DNA of 64,000 nt from Legionella_C sp963803545 (GTDB lineage Bacteria; Pseudomonadota; Gammaproteobacteria; Legionellales; Legionellaceae), in NCBI GenBank assembly GCA_963803545.1, contig CAWDMX010000001.1:186001-250000 (forward strand), given 5' to 3'. The position numbers were made by a program, and so were the translations under genes. The notes beneath the pieces are model-generated. The model had not been told where the DNA came from and did not search any database. It saw nothing but the letters and a program-made list of their open reading frames with translations. This document shows, one piece after another, positions 1 to 8,659 of the stretch (the first letter of the stretch is position 1; the number at the start of each line of letters is the position of its first letter).

Positions 1-1392
1 TTGCTCGGGATCTAGAACCTCTAATAACGCAGACGCTGGATCGCCCCGAAAATCCATAGCCATCTTATCTACCTCATCCAGCATTATCAGCGGATTTTTG
101 ACACGAACACCGGGCTTACATAAATTTTGGATAATTTTACCTGGCATAGAACCAATATAGGTTCGACGATGCCCTCTTATTTCGGCCTCATCACGAACGC
201 CTCCTAATGCAATACGGATAAACTTGCGACCCGTAGCATTGGCAATCGACTGGCCTAACGACGTTTTACCAACACCGGGAGGACCAACTAAGCATAAAAT
301 TGGACCTTTGAGCCGTTTTACACGTTTTTGAACTGCTAAATATTCTGTTATCCGCTCTTTTACTTTTTCTAGCCCATGGTGTTCTTTATCTAGCAATGCA
401 TTGGCTTTGTCTAAATTAAACTGAATTCTATCTTTTTTGCTCCAAGGTACTTTAATCATCCAGTCTAAATAATTTCTAATTACAGAAGCCTCTGCCGACA
501 TCGGTGCCATCATTTTCAATTTTTTTAATTCCGAAAGTGCTTTATCTTTAGCATCCTTAGGCATTCCTGCTTCATTAATTGTTTTTTCCAGTTGATCTAT
601 TTCATTGCCTTCTTCAGTATCGCCAAGCTCCTTTTGAATTGCTTTCATCTGCTCGTTCAAATAGTATTCACGCTGACTTTTTTCCATTTGCCGCTTAACC
701 CGTCCGCGCACTCTTTTTTCTACATGCAGCAAATCAATTTCACCTTCTAAGGCGGCCATTAAACGCTCAAGTCGCGTTCCTACGTCTAAGATTTGCAGCA
801 ACTCTTGTTTGTCTTCTACTTTTAAACTCAAGTGCGCCGACACGGTATCGGCTAGACGTCCTGGTTCTTCAATTGCGGCTAATGCATTAATAACTTCGGG
901 AGGAATTTTTGTATTCAATTTAACGTATTGTTCAAACTGCGACATTAAAGAACGCATTAAAATTTCGACTTCTTGCTGTTTAAGATTACTATTTACTTCG
1001 GTTAAAGCCTCTAAATCCGCTTCCAAAAACCCATTATCCTGAGTATAAGCGTGCGATTTTCCACGAAACAACCCTTCTACTAACACTTTGACGGTACCGT
1101 CTGGCAATTTAAGCAGCTGTAGAACTGCGGAGACTGTACCAATGTGATACACGTCTTCAATGCCGGGGTCATCGTTAGAGGATTTTATTTGTGCTACCAG
1201 AAAAACGTGTTTGTTTTCTAACATTGCTGTTTCAAGTGCTTTTATAGACTTCTCACGTCCAACAAATAGCGGAATTACCATATGAGGATAAACCACGACG
1301 TCGCGTAAAGGTAAAACAGGTAAAGGGGCAGATAAATCAAAAATTACGGAATCTTCTTTTTCAATTATATTCATTTCATTTTCGCTAGACAT
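1..1392 (-). CDS. lon: ATP-dependent protease Lon, N-terminal part (cut by window edge)
   Basis: This is the N-terminal 464 codons of the cytosolic AAA+ serine protease Lon, which degrades misfolded and short-lived regulatory proteins. The N-terminal substrate domain begins after the start with the family segment LPVLPLRDVVVYP. It is followed by the helical region and by the AAA+ Walker A GPPGVGKT near residue 370, and Walker B IMLDEVDKM lies close to the window edge. The sensor, Ser-Lys protease domain and stop codon lie outside the window. The ATG at 1392 is preceded by AAGGA about 8 nt upstream. It is the last gene of tig-clpP-clpX-lon, separated from clpX by 471 nt, so it may have its own promoter. 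No convincing heat-shock promoter was found. Confidence 0.97.
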   Translation of the reverse strand, partial: MSSENEMNIIEKEDSVIFDLSAPLPVLPLRDVVVYPHMVIPLFVGREKSIKALETAMLENKHVFLVAQIKSSNDDPGIEDVYHIGTVSAVLQLLKLPDGTVKVLVEGLFRGKSHAYTQDNGFLEADLEALTEVNSNLKQQEVEILMRSLMSQFEQYVKLNTKIPPEVINALAAIEEPGRLADTVSAHLSLKVEDKQELLQILDVGTRLERLMAALEGEIDLLHVEKRVRGRVKRQMEKSQREYYLNEQMKAIQKELGDTEEGNEIDQLEKTINEAGMPKDAKDKALSELKKLKMMAPMSAEASVIRNYLDWMIKVPWSKKDRIQFNLDKANALLDKEHHGLEKVKERITEYLAVQKRVKRLKGPILCLVGPPGVGKTSLGQSIANATGRKFIRIALGGVRDEAEIRGHRRTYIGSMPGKIIQNLCKPGVRVKNPLIMLDEVDKMAMDFRGDPASALLEVLDPEQ

Positions 1393-1863
1393 AACGGAAT
1401 CCTTAATCAGACGATTGTAAACCCAAACAGTTGTGTGGAAAAAACTGCCCGCAAAGTCTTAGCATTAATTTATAATTACATTCTGGAGCATGCAAAATAG
1501 TCTTCAACGCCGCCTTGCGAACTTACTGCTTTAACTGCCATCAATAGTGCTATAGAACTGCGCAATTTTCAGCTGCGAATTTAAAACACCAAGGGCATTT
1601 TATTTTTGGTCATAGTAAATCAACCGATGCGACTCTTTATACAGCTATTACACAATTTAATTAATGAATTTTATCCTGAATAGGTAAAACACAGCTCGCC
1701 TATGGTGATAAGTTACAAGCATCAAATTTATAAAGTCTTAATGCGCGCTTAATAGTGTGATTATAATCCTTGTTCTTAGGAATAAGGTTTATAATTTTAG
1801 CTGCTTTTAAGCAGCTAAACCAATTACCATATAATAGCATAGGTGAAGTTTGACACCAAAAAT
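1393..1863. other. clpX-lon intergenic region
   Basis: These 471 bases carry no credible gene. They hold the hairpin described at 1796-1819 and a lone TATAAT-like box on the minus strand near 1759-1764 with no recognisable -35 element. I looked for a sigma-32 type promoter before lon and did not find a good match. Confidence 0.6.
1796..1819 (-). terminator. hairpin between clpX and lon
   Basis: There is a perfect 9-bp inverted repeat, TTTAGCTGC / GCAGCTAAA, with a 6-nt loop, 45 nt after the clpX stop. On the minus strand it is followed by an AT-rich stretch but no real T-run. It could be a weak terminator or a 3' end-stabilising stem. Confidence 0.4.
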
Positions 1864-3126
1864 TTAGGCGCTACCCGTTGCTTGCTCTTCGCTCGCTTTT
1901 ATCAATTCAGGCAATGCTGTACCGGCAACTACATTTTCATCTATACGAACCTTGGTTATCCCGGAGAGCGAGGGCAACTCATACATCGTATCAAGAAGGA
2001 TATTTTCTAAAATTGCGCGCAATCCGCGAGCACCAATTTTACGAGTTAATGCCTTTTTAGCTATCAAGCGCACCGCCTCTTCTTGAAACTCCAGCTCGAC
2101 CCCTTCCATTTTAAACAGAGCATGAAATTGTTTTGTTAAGGCGTTTTTCGGCTGGGTTAAGATGTCAACCAACGCATCTTCATTCAGCTCTTTCAAGGTT
2201 GTAACCACCGGAAGACGGCCAACAAACTCGGGAATTAAACCAAATTTCACTAAATCATCGGATTGTAAATCATCCAATATTTTTTCATTATCTTTACTTA
2301 ATTTTTGATTTTTCAGTTGCGCTGAAAACCCAATACCGGATTTATCGCTTCGTTCACGAATCACTTTTTCTAATCCTGCAAAGGCACCACCGCAAATAAA
2401 TAAAATATTAGAGGTATCTACTTGTAAAAACTCTTGTTGAGGATGCTTACGACCACCTTGAGGAGGAACTGAGGCAATTGTGCCTTCAATTAATTTAAGC
2501 AAGGCTTGTTGCACGCCCTCTCCCGAAACATCGCGTGTGATGGAGGGGTTGTCCGACTTTCTAGAAATTTTATCAATTTCATCAATGTATACAATGCCTT
2601 GCTGAGCCTTATCAACATCGTAATCGCATTTTTGCAGCAACTTTTGGATAATATTTTCCACATCTTCACCAACGTAACCCGCCTCGGTTAGTGTTGTGGC
2701 ATCCGCCATGGTAAACGGTACGTTTAATAATCGCGCTAAAGTTTGCGCTAATAAAGTTTTACCACTTCCGGTTGGGCCAATGAGTAGGATATTACTTTTA
2801 CCAAGCTCAATACCGTCTTCTGTTTTGTGTTTTAAGCGTTTGTAGTGATTGTATACCGCTACTGAAAGAATTTTTTTTGCATGGGGCTGGCCAATAACAT
2901 ATTGATCAAGAAAAGTAGAGATTTCTTTGGGCGTGGGTAATGCGGTTTCCGGAGAAGGGGCAATTTCCTGAGCTTCTTCACGAATAATATCGTTGCACAA
3001 ATCCACACATTCATCGCAAACAAATACCGATGGTCCGGCAATAAGCTTTTTTACTTCGTGTTGGCTTTTCCCACAAAATGAACAATATAAAATTTTGTCG
3101 CTGCTACCTTTACTGGATTTAGTCAT
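1864..3126 (-). CDS. clpX: ClpXP protease ATPase subunit ClpX
   Basis: ClpX is the AAA+ unfoldase that recognises tagged substrates and feeds them into ClpP in the cytoplasm. At 420 residues it has the family length. The N-terminal C4 zinc-binding domain is visible (CSFCGKS then CDECVDLC, residues about 15-45), as are Walker A GPTGSGKT (about 115-122), the pore loop GYVGED, and the sensor region ending in ARGLRAIL. The start ATG at 3126 gives the usual short N-terminus. It lies downstream of clpP in the same direction but after a 411-nt gap with a strong inverted repeat, so clpX probably has some independent expression. Confidence 0.98.
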   Translation of the reverse strand: MTKSSKGSSDKILYCSFCGKSQHEVKKLIAGPSVFVCDECVDLCNDIIREEAQEIAPSPETALPTPKEISTFLDQYVIGQPHAKKILSVAVYNHYKRLKHKTEDGIELGKSNILLIGPTGSGKTLLAQTLARLLNVPFTMADATTLTEAGYVGEDVENIIQKLLQKCDYDVDKAQQGIVYIDEIDKISRKSDNPSITRDVSGEGVQQALLKLIEGTIASVPPQGGRKHPQQEFLQVDTSNILFICGGAFAGLEKVIRERSDKSGIGFSAQLKNQKLSKDNEKILDDLQSDDLVKFGLIPEFVGRLPVVTTLKELNEDALVDILTQPKNALTKQFHALFKMEGVELEFQEEAVRLIAKKALTRKIGARGLRAILENILLDTMYELPSLSGITKVRIDENVVAGTALPELIKASEEQATGSA

Positions 3127-3537
3127 CTATAAAGCCCTCTTACTGCCAAAATATTAGCGGATAATTATTAAAATTTGAGTTGATTATATCATTCAAATTA
3201 GCAATTTCCTCGTTTAGAAAATTAAATTTATACGAATGACACTGGTTGTATAAATTACTTACTCCAGAAGATTGTACAAACAGCTAATTTTAGCGACTTA
3301 AATTATAATAGCATCCCTGAAAACATACGAATTTAATTAAAAAATGAAAACCATGATTTTTAGAATAAAGTGGATTGCCGTAATTGCTGCCGATGCGCTA
3401 CACATTTAATGGTACCGTCAAAGTGCAACCTGGTATTAATTTACCAGCATGCTAAAAAGGTTAATAACCAGGTGCATGTACCTAATTATTAACCTTTTAG
3501 CATGGGTACATCATTGCGCTATCAACGGTAGTGCTTA
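3127..3537. other. clpP-clpX intergenic region
   Basis: These 411 bases contain no supported gene. The clpP-proximal part (3413-3530) is a large imperfect inverted repeat, annotated separately. The clpX-proximal part is AT-rich, with a TATAAT on the minus strand just upstream of clpX but no matching -35 box. Confidence 0.6.
3413..3530. repeat. 118-bp imperfect inverted repeat downstream of clpP
   Basis: The two ends read TACCGT and ACGGTA and the sequence folds back on itself. The inner arms are nearly perfect: CATGCTAAAAAGGTTAATAA (3448-3467) against TTATTAACCTTTTAGCATG (3486-3504), with a single bulged A. A small stem AGGT/ACCT sits in the loop (3470-3483). A nested hairpin CTGGTA/TACCAG (3430-3447) is present only in the left arm. 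It starts 8 nt after the clpP stop and has no T-run, so it is not a classical terminator. It may be a decayed miniature inverted-repeat element or an mRNA 3'-end structure. Confidence 0.65.
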
Positions 3538-4155
3538 TTAGCTTAAATTTTCACGATCGTATAAAACCTGATCAATTAAACCGTATTCCATAGCCTGTGG
3601 CGCACTCATAAAATTATCTCTTTCTGTATCGCGCATTATCTGCTCAGGCGTCTTGTTACAGTGCTTGGCCATAATTGAGTTTAAGCGCTCACGCACAGCA
3701 AGTGTTTCACGAGCATGAATTTCAATATCCGTTGCTTGGCCGCGGTATCCGCCTAATGGCTGATGAATCATAACTCGAGCATTTGGCAAGCTGTAGCGTC
3801 TACCGTCAGCACCGGCACACAGTAGTAAAGCCGCAGCACTAGCGGCTTGACCAATGCATAAGGTACTAACTTTGGGTTTAATAAATTGCATGGTGTCGTA
3901 AATTGCTAACCCTGCAGTAACAACGCCACCCGGAGAATTAATATACATCGAAATTTCTTTCTCTGGGTTTTCTGATTCCAAAAATAATAATTGCGCAACA
4001 ATCAAATTAGCCATGGGGTCGTCGACCGGACCTAATAAGAAAATTATCCGCTCTTTTAACAGGCGCGAATAAATATCATAGGCGCGTTCACCACGCGAAG
4101 TTTGTTCAACTACCATAGGCACTAGGCCACCAGCATTTGTGATTGCATTATCCAT
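3538..4155 (-). CDS. clpP: ClpP protease proteolytic subunit
   Basis: ClpP is the serine peptidase that forms the barrel partnered by ClpX in the cytoplasm. At 205 residues it is the typical length. The nucleophile serine lies in GQAAS, the catalytic histidine in MIHQPLGG, and the aspartate in ERDNFMS. The start overlaps the tig stop by one base (TAATG), implying translational coupling. The stop is followed almost at once by a large inverted repeat that may separate its mRNA from clpX. Confidence 0.98.
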   Translation of the reverse strand: MDNAITNAGGLVPMVVEQTSRGERAYDIYSRLLKERIIFLLGPVDDPMANLIVAQLLFLESENPEKEISMYINSPGGVVTAGLAIYDTMQFIKPKVSTLCIGQAASAAALLLCAGADGRRYSLPNARVMIHQPLGGYRGQATDIEIHARETLAVRERLNSIMAKHCNKTPEQIMRDTERDNFMSAPQAMEYGLIDQVLYDRENLS

Positions 4156-5513
4156 TATGCGGCATCTCCGGTTTCTTCAATTTCCATCGTAGTATTATTT
4201 TTTTGCGGATTCATTATCTCATCGTAACTAACATTTTTAGTTGATAATTTTGCCGAAGCACTCACCTTTTCAGCCACCATCTCTTCCATGACCAACGCTT
4301 CAATTTCAGCCAAGTGCTCGTTTTTACCGTAGTAATAGTCCCGAAGCTCTTGGGGATGCTCGTAGGCATTGGCCATTTTATCAATCATGGCGCTTACACG
4401 ATCTTTATCAACTTTTATCTGGTGCAACTCGACGTATTCGGAGAATAACAATCCCAGTTGTACGCGACGTTTTGCTTGGTCGATAAATAATTCTTTAGGG
4501 AAATCGGGAATTTTTTCGTTATCCGAGTGATGATCACCGTAAATACGATGGAACATATCATGCTTTAAATGTTCTATTTCTTGCTCGATGAGACTGCTTG
4601 GCAAGTCGAAGGTGTTAACCTTTAAAAGCGAGTCAAAAATTCGTTCGCGATTCATGGAACTTAATTTGCGCTCTAACTCACGGTCCATATTTTGTCGTAA
4701 ATCTTTTTTTAACGCGTCTAAACCACCTTCGGTAATATTGAATTTTTCTGCAAAGGCGTCGTTCAATTCCGGTAGTTGGCTGCTTTCAATTTTGTTGATG
4801 GTGATATCAAATTTGGCGTCTTTTCCCGCAAGCGATGCGTGGTTGTAGTCCGCAGGGAAACTGACATCTATTGAAAAAGACTCGCCCTGTTTGTGGCCGA
4901 TCATTGCTTCTTCAAAACCTGGAATCATAGATTTTGAACCGACTTCCAGATTGAAATTCTTGGCCTCGCCGCCTTCAAATGGCTCATCACCAATAAACCC
5001 TTTAAAGTCAATATCTAGCTTATCACCCTGCTGTACATTGTCTTGACTGCTAACGTCCCAAACTTTATTTTGCTCTTGTAATTTAAGCAGCATTTTCTCA
5101 ACATCCGCATCGCTTACGGAAGCGGTTAATTGCTCAATAGCGTTTTCACCGGTAAGTTCCGCGACGCTTATTTCTGGAAACACTTCAACAACTGCGGTGA
5201 AACGCAAATCTTCATTTGCGGCATAGTGTTCAGGGGTAATTGTTGGTTGTCCTGCAGCAGAAAGATTATTTTCTTTCAGTGCGTCGAACAAGAAGGAGGG
5301 GATTAGTTCCTCAGCTACCTCGGCGCGTACGCTGTTAGAAAAGCGTTTTTCAACAACGTTCATGGGAACTTTGCCTGGGCGAAAGCCATCAATCTTTGCG
5401 TTACGGGCTAAATTTCGTAAGCGTTTGGTTACTTCTTGCTCAACTCTTTCGCTAGGTATTGAAATCGTAAGTTTACGTTCCAGACCATTTAAAGTCTCCA
5501 TAGAAACTGCCAT
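4155..5513 (-). CDS. tig: trigger factor, ribosome-bound chaperone
   Basis: Trigger factor binds the ribosome exit tunnel and shields nascent chains; it also has peptidyl-prolyl isomerase activity. At 452 residues it matches the family. The N-terminal ribosome-binding domain carries the signature GFRPGKVP (residues about 43-50), the FKBP-type domain covers roughly 150-245, and the rest is the helical chaperone arm. The start at 5513 is preceded by AGAGGTG at good spacing. It is the first protein gene after the tRNA array and overlaps clpP by one base, so it heads the tig-clpP unit. Confidence 0.97.
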   Translation of the reverse strand: MAVSMETLNGLERKLTISIPSERVEQEVTKRLRNLARNAKIDGFRPGKVPMNVVEKRFSNSVRAEVAEELIPSFLFDALKENNLSAAGQPTITPEHYAANEDLRFTAVVEVFPEISVAELTGENAIEQLTASVSDADVEKMLLKLQEQNKVWDVSSQDNVQQGDKLDIDFKGFIGDEPFEGGEAKNFNLEVGSKSMIPGFEEAMIGHKQGESFSIDVSFPADYNHASLAGKDAKFDITINKIESSQLPELNDAFAEKFNITEGGLDALKKDLRQNMDRELERKLSSMNRERIFDSLLKVNTFDLPSSLIEQEIEHLKHDMFHRIYGDHHSDNEKIPDFPKELFIDQAKRRVQLGLLFSEYVELHQIKVDKDRVSAMIDKMANAYEHPQELRDYYYGKNEHLAEIEALVMEEMVAEKVSASAKLSTKNVSYDEIMNPQKNNTTMEIEETGDAA

Positions 5514-5540
5514 TTAGTCACCTCTTGGAATTATAAAAAA

Positions 5541-5625
5541 TGGTGCGAAAGGAGAGACTCGAACTCTCACAGGTTACCCTACTGGAACCTAAATCCAGCG
5601 CGTCTACCAGTTCCGCCACTTTCGC
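5541..5625 (-). tRNA. tRNA-Leu(UAG)
   Basis: An 85-nt class II tRNA with encoded CCA. The acceptor GCGAAAG pairs with CTTTCGC, there is a long variable arm, and the anticodon loop ATTTAGG gives anticodon UAG (codons CUN). It is the last of four tRNAs transcribed toward tig. Confidence 0.97.
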
Positions 5626-5697
5626 ATATCGGGGGGAATTATCAAACATTATGATACTATTGTAAAGATTCAGAGTGAATCCAAAGCAAACTTTATT

Positions 5698-5774
5698 TGG
5701 GGTGAACGATGGGGCTCGAACCCACGACCACCGGGATCACAACCCGGGGCTCTACCAACTGAGCTACGATCACC
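5698..5774 (-). tRNA. tRNA-His(GUG)
   Basis: The anticodon loop TTGTGAT gives GUG. Position -1 is encoded as G (5774) and the discriminator is C, as expected for histidine identity. CCA is encoded. The acceptor stem as read has a U5-U68 mismatch (GTGATCG against CGTTCAC), while the other six pairs are normal. Confidence 0.96.
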
Positions 5775-5802
5775 ATAAACCTTACAACTCTGTAGTTAGG
5801 GC

Positions 5803-5879
5803 TGGTACGCCCGGCAGGATTCGAACCTGCTACCCTCGGCTTAGAAGGCCGATGCTCTATCCAAATGAGCTACGGGCGC
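5803..5879 (-). tRNA. tRNA-Arg(UCU)
   Basis: A 77-nt cloverleaf with encoded CCA. The anticodon loop CTTCTAA gives UCU, which reads AGA/AGG. The acceptor GCGCCCG pairs with CGGGCGU, leaving a G1-U72 wobble. It is second in the array. Confidence 0.97.
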
Positions 5880-5883
5880 ATAG

Positions 5884-5960
5884 TGGTCGGGGTGGAGGGA
5901 TTCGAACCCCCGACATCCTGCTCCCAAAGCAGGCGCGCTACCAAGCTGCGCTACACCCCG
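5884..5960 (-). tRNA. tRNA-Pro(UGG)
   Basis: A 77-nt cloverleaf with encoded CCA. The anticodon loop TTTGGGA gives UGG, and the body closely follows bacterial tRNA-Pro. It is first in the array, just behind the promoter at 5987-6015. The order Pro-Arg-His-Leu before tig is, from memory, also found in pseudomonads. Confidence 0.97.
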
Positions 5961-5986
5961 TAATCCTGTACTACGACAGAGCGCAA

Positions 5987-6015
5987 ATGATACTAGCAGC
6001 CGATTGTAAGGTCAA
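5987..6015 (-). promoter_or_regulatory. sigma-70 promoter of the tRNA-tig operon
   Basis: On the minus strand, -35 TTGACC and -10 TATCAT are separated by 17 bp. The -10 ends about 26 nt before the 5' end of tRNA-Pro. This is one of the best promoter matches in the window. Confidence 0.75.
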
Positions 6016-6102
6016 GAACCTTCATCAAATAATTTAAAAAAATTACGATTTATTTGCTATTACTCTTTATAATAGCTTTTTTTCTTATTATCCTTGTTAA
6101 CT

Positions 6103-7320
6103 ATGAATAAAATGAGCCCTCCTTTTTTTGATAGCCTGCAACATATTCATAAAAATTTTGAATACGCCGTGCTCCCTTCGCCACGGTATCAATGCGAATT
6201 TAGGCACAGCCTTGATTTTTTGAAAAGTTATACCGGAAGCTTAGGAACATTTAACAGCTATCGACGCGAGGTGGAACGCTTACTGCAGTGGTGCTGGATT
6301 ATTCGCAAAGCCACACTTGCCGAACTTAAACGAGAAGATATTGAGTCTTATCTAAAATTTTGCCAAAACCCACCATTGAGCTGGATTAGCCTCACCAAAG
6401 TTCCGCGTTATCTTGACAAGGACGGAACAAGGGTTGCAAACCCGCTCTGGCGACCATTTGTTGCAACGGTCAGTAAAGCTGCGCGTAAAAATGGCGCGCT
6501 TCCAGAAGCGCCTTTATTTAGTTTATCACCAGGAGCAATACAGGAAATTTTCGCCGTTTTAAGCACTTTTTTTAACTTTTTGATTGCCGAAGAATATTTG
6601 TACGCAAATCCAATTGCCTTAATTCGGCAAAAAAGTAAATTTATTCGTAAGCGTCAACACAGCGCCCCAGTGCGACGGCTGTCCATTTTGCAGTGGCAAA
6701 CCGTTTTGGATACCGCCGAAATTATGGCGCAAGAAAATCCTATTAAACACGAAAGAACGCGATTTATCCTGAGCTTGCTGTTTGGGATGTACCTGCGGAT
6801 TTCTGAACTGGCGGCAAGCGGCCATTGGGTGCCGCGCATGAATGACTTTGCCAAAGACAGCAGCGGTTGTTGGTGGTTTACCACGGTTGGTAAAGGCAAC
6901 AAAGAACGGCAAATTGCGGTAAGTGACGAAATGCTTGCGAGCTTAAAGCGCTGGCGGCGATTTTTAGGTTTAACACCGCTCCCATCGGCTGCCGATACAA
7001 GCGCCTTAATTCCTAAAATCCGAGGCAATGGGCCGATGCAAGACACCGCACCCCTACGTCGGCTTGTGCAACTTTGTTTTGACAACGCAGCCGAACGTTT
7101 GCGAATAAGTAATTTGTTAGAGGAGGCTGATAATCTTGATGCGGCAACCGTGCATTGGCTACGCCATACAGGAATATCTGAGGATGTAAAAATTCGCCCT
7201 CGCGAACACGTACGTGATGACGCCGGGCACAGTTCAAGTGCTACAACGGACAGATATATCGATATTGAAAAGGCCGAGCGCCATCGCTCAGCATTGGCGA
7301 AAAAAATTGATATTGAATAG
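6103..7320 (+). CDS. tyrosine-type site-specific recombinase (integrase family)
   Basis: A 405-residue tyrosine recombinase. The N-terminal core-binding (SAM-like) domain covers about 30-185 and contains a family-typical PLWRPF motif. The catalytic domain shows arginine I in LRISEL, the lysine in GKGNKER, the HxxR box HWLRHT, the second histidine in GHSSS and the nucleophile in DRYID, so all catalytic residues are present. The ATG at 6103 is chosen; a TTG nine bases upstream and an ATG at 6112 are alternatives, and no strong Shine-Dalgarno decides. It sits 142 nt beyond the 5' end of tRNA-Pro and opens an accessory block. It could move a genomic element or be a domesticated recombinase; no attachment repeat was found. 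Confidence 0.9.
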   Translation: MNKMSPPFFDSLQHIHKNFEYAVLPSPRYQCEFRHSLDFLKSYTGSLGTFNSYRREVERLLQWCWIIRKATLAELKREDIESYLKFCQNPPLSWISLTKVPRYLDKDGTRVANPLWRPFVATVSKAARKNGALPEAPLFSLSPGAIQEIFAVLSTFFNFLIAEEYLYANPIALIRQKSKFIRKRQHSAPVRRLSILQWQTVLDTAEIMAQENPIKHERTRFILSLLFGMYLRISELAASGHWVPRMNDFAKDSSGCWWFTTVGKGNKERQIAVSDEMLASLKRWRRFLGLTPLPSAADTSALIPKIRGNGPMQDTAPLRRLVQLCFDNAAERLRISNLLEEADNLDAATVHWLRHTGISEDVKIRPREHVRDDAGHSSSATTDRYIDIEKAERHRSALAKKIDIE

Positions 7321-7455
7321 CTGATTGGGGTATGGGGGCTATTGACCGCTGCATCCAACGATGCATTTTAGAGTAGTACCAACCGAAGAAACCCAGTCTT
7401 TACTCCATTCACTATTGAAAAAAGTAAAGACCGTCTAAGCTTGCTTAACGCTAAA
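7321..7455. terminator. inverted repeat between convergent genes
   Basis: The gap between the convergent recombinase and outer-membrane gene holds GTCTTTACT (7396-7404) and AGTAAAGAC (7423-7431), a perfect 9-bp inverted repeat with an 18-nt loop. There is no proper T-run on either side, so a role as a bidirectional terminator is only plausible. Confidence 0.35.
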
Positions 7456-8307
7456 CTAGATTCGCCAGGTTGCTGTTAAGCGAAGGCTACCATAATTTAT
7501 CTTGTCTTCGCTGCGAGCAAAGTTGGTACCATTTGAATTAACCAGAATAAACGGATTTGTTACCCCAGCTCTTCCGCGTGTTGCACGAACTCGGTAGTCG
7601 TCATCAACTGTTGAATACAGATATTCCAGACCTACGGATATGTTTCTTGTAAAAAGATGCTCTAAACCAAGACCACCTTGGAATCCTGCTACGGTATTGC
7701 TGCGCTCGTTTTGGACAAACGCATTTGCGGTATTACTGCTGCTAAAATTGCTGTCTACCTTAAGCCAGGTAGCGCCGGCGGTCACATAAGGCAACCAAGA
7801 GCTGTCTGTTCCAAAAGCCATACCCGCGCGCCCACGTACAGACCAAGCATTTTTAAGCTCGTAATTCATCGTATAAAAAGCAGGTGTGGTACTAAAAGCG
7901 GTAACACTGTTATGAGCATTGTAGCCAATATATTCACCAACGGCGCCAAACACAAGATTATTGGTCTGCCAATCGTAGCCAATACGTGCGGCCAAATCGA
8001 CGCTGTCGTCGTTATTGCTTCTGCACCCTTGGCCCGGTAACGCACCAAAAGCCGCGCCGCTACAAAACCCGGGAGAAAAAGCATTGGCGCCGGTAACCGT
8101 GCGAACCGTATCGCCAAACTGACCATCTAAATTGGTATCAAACAAAATACTGCGGCTGGTATCCATAATATTTGTCCAACCCACACTGCCACCGGCATAA
8201 AATCCTGTCCAGTTAAAAGCCTCTACGGATTCACCCATAGTTCCGGCGAAAACAGAGCTGCTGGAAATAGCCATTATCCCTAATGCTGCAATATAATATT
8301 TTCTCAT
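7456..8307 (-). CDS. outer-membrane beta-barrel protein (Omp25/OmpA-barrel-like porin family)
   Basis: A 283-residue exported protein. It has a clear signal peptide (positively charged start, hydrophobic core, cut near VFAG at about residue 22). The mature start FNWTGFYAGGSVGW is the hallmark of small beta-barrel surface proteins. Alternating hydrophobic strands continue to a C-terminal strand ending RLTATWRI. A cysteine pair (FCSGAAF, GQGCRS) lies in a probable extracellular loop at about residues 77-90. The family includes adhesins and immunogenic surface proteins, but the specific function is unknown. It is transcribed divergently from the coiled-coil protein at 8660. Confidence 0.82.
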   Translation of the reverse strand: MRKYYIAALGIMAISSSSVFAGTMGESVEAFNWTGFYAGGSVGWTNIMDTSRSILFDTNLDGQFGDTVRTVTGANAFSPGFCSGAAFGALPGQGCRSNNDDSVDLAARIGYDWQTNNLVFGAVGEYIGYNAHNSVTAFSTTPAFYTMNYELKNAWSVRGRAGMAFGTDSSWLPYVTAGATWLKVDSNFSSSNTANAFVQNERSNTVAGFQGGLGLEHLFTRNISVGLEYLYSTVDDDYRVRATRGRAGVTNPFILVNSNGTNFARSEDKINYGSLRLTATWRI

Positions 8308-8659
8308 AATTTTTCTTCTGTCCTTTAGTTAATGAGCAAATCCTAAACCAGTATATTTTATATTTTTTATAAATGCTACTCGCTCCGCACGTCTCTAATT
8401 TTACAGTGTAGGAATAGGCTTGCTGCCCTGAATTAAAAAAATACCGGCGCTCTTAAATAGGCGCTCAAAGTTCATTTTTTTATATTTTTAAAACTTAATT
8501 ATTTCTTAATGTTTGTGGTTTATAATTAAGAGGTGTATCTAAAAAAATTTTCTGCCTGCGCTGGACTGATTTTAGTTTTAAATCTTTTTGATAAAAATAC
8601 GCAGGATTAAAGCACGAACCGCTTGAGCTTTCTAATTTTCGATTCCGTGAGGCGCTATT
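8308..8659. promoter_or_regulatory. divergent intergenic regulatory region
   Basis: These 352 bases separate the outer-membrane gene (minus) from the orphan coiled-coil gene (plus). They contain the PmrA-type box and -10 element annotated below. A TATACT on the minus strand about 45 nt before the Omp start could be its -10. A direct repeat GGCGCTC occurs twice near 8448-8467 and has no assigned role. Confidence 0.6.
8494..8526 (+). promoter_or_regulatory. PmrA-type operator with -10 box
   Basis: The tandem repeat CTTAATTAT (8494-8502), TT, CTTAATGTT (8505-8513) matches the PmrA consensus of Legionella and Coxiella, cTTAATatT-N2-cTTAATatT, at 16 of 18 positions. It also matches the enterobacterial CTTAAT-N5-CTTAAT form exactly. 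A perfect TATAAT follows at 8521-8526, and no good -35 hexamer is present, as expected for an activator-dependent promoter. It points at the gene beginning at 8660. Confidence 0.75.

Noticed and set aside
1390..1480. Heat-shock promoter for lon
   Set aside because: No acceptable -35/-10 pair for sigma-32 was found; a TACAAT near 1420 has no -35 partner.
5675..6037. An open frame of 120 codons on the plus strand
   Set aside because: It runs antisense through three tRNA genes; the apparent protein is the reverse complement of conserved tRNA sequence.
5884..6102. tRNA-Pro as an attachment site for the neighbouring recombinase
   Set aside because: The gene is next to the tRNA 5' end and no duplicate of any tRNA-Pro segment was found up to murI.
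6654..7358. Long minus-strand open frame opposite the recombinase gene
   Set aside because: It lies antisense to a gene with all catalytic residues, and its translation resembles no family and has shadow-like composition.
8448..8467. Direct repeat GGCGCTC as a possible CRISPR or iteron
   Set aside because: Only two 7-nt copies are present, with no further units or spacers.
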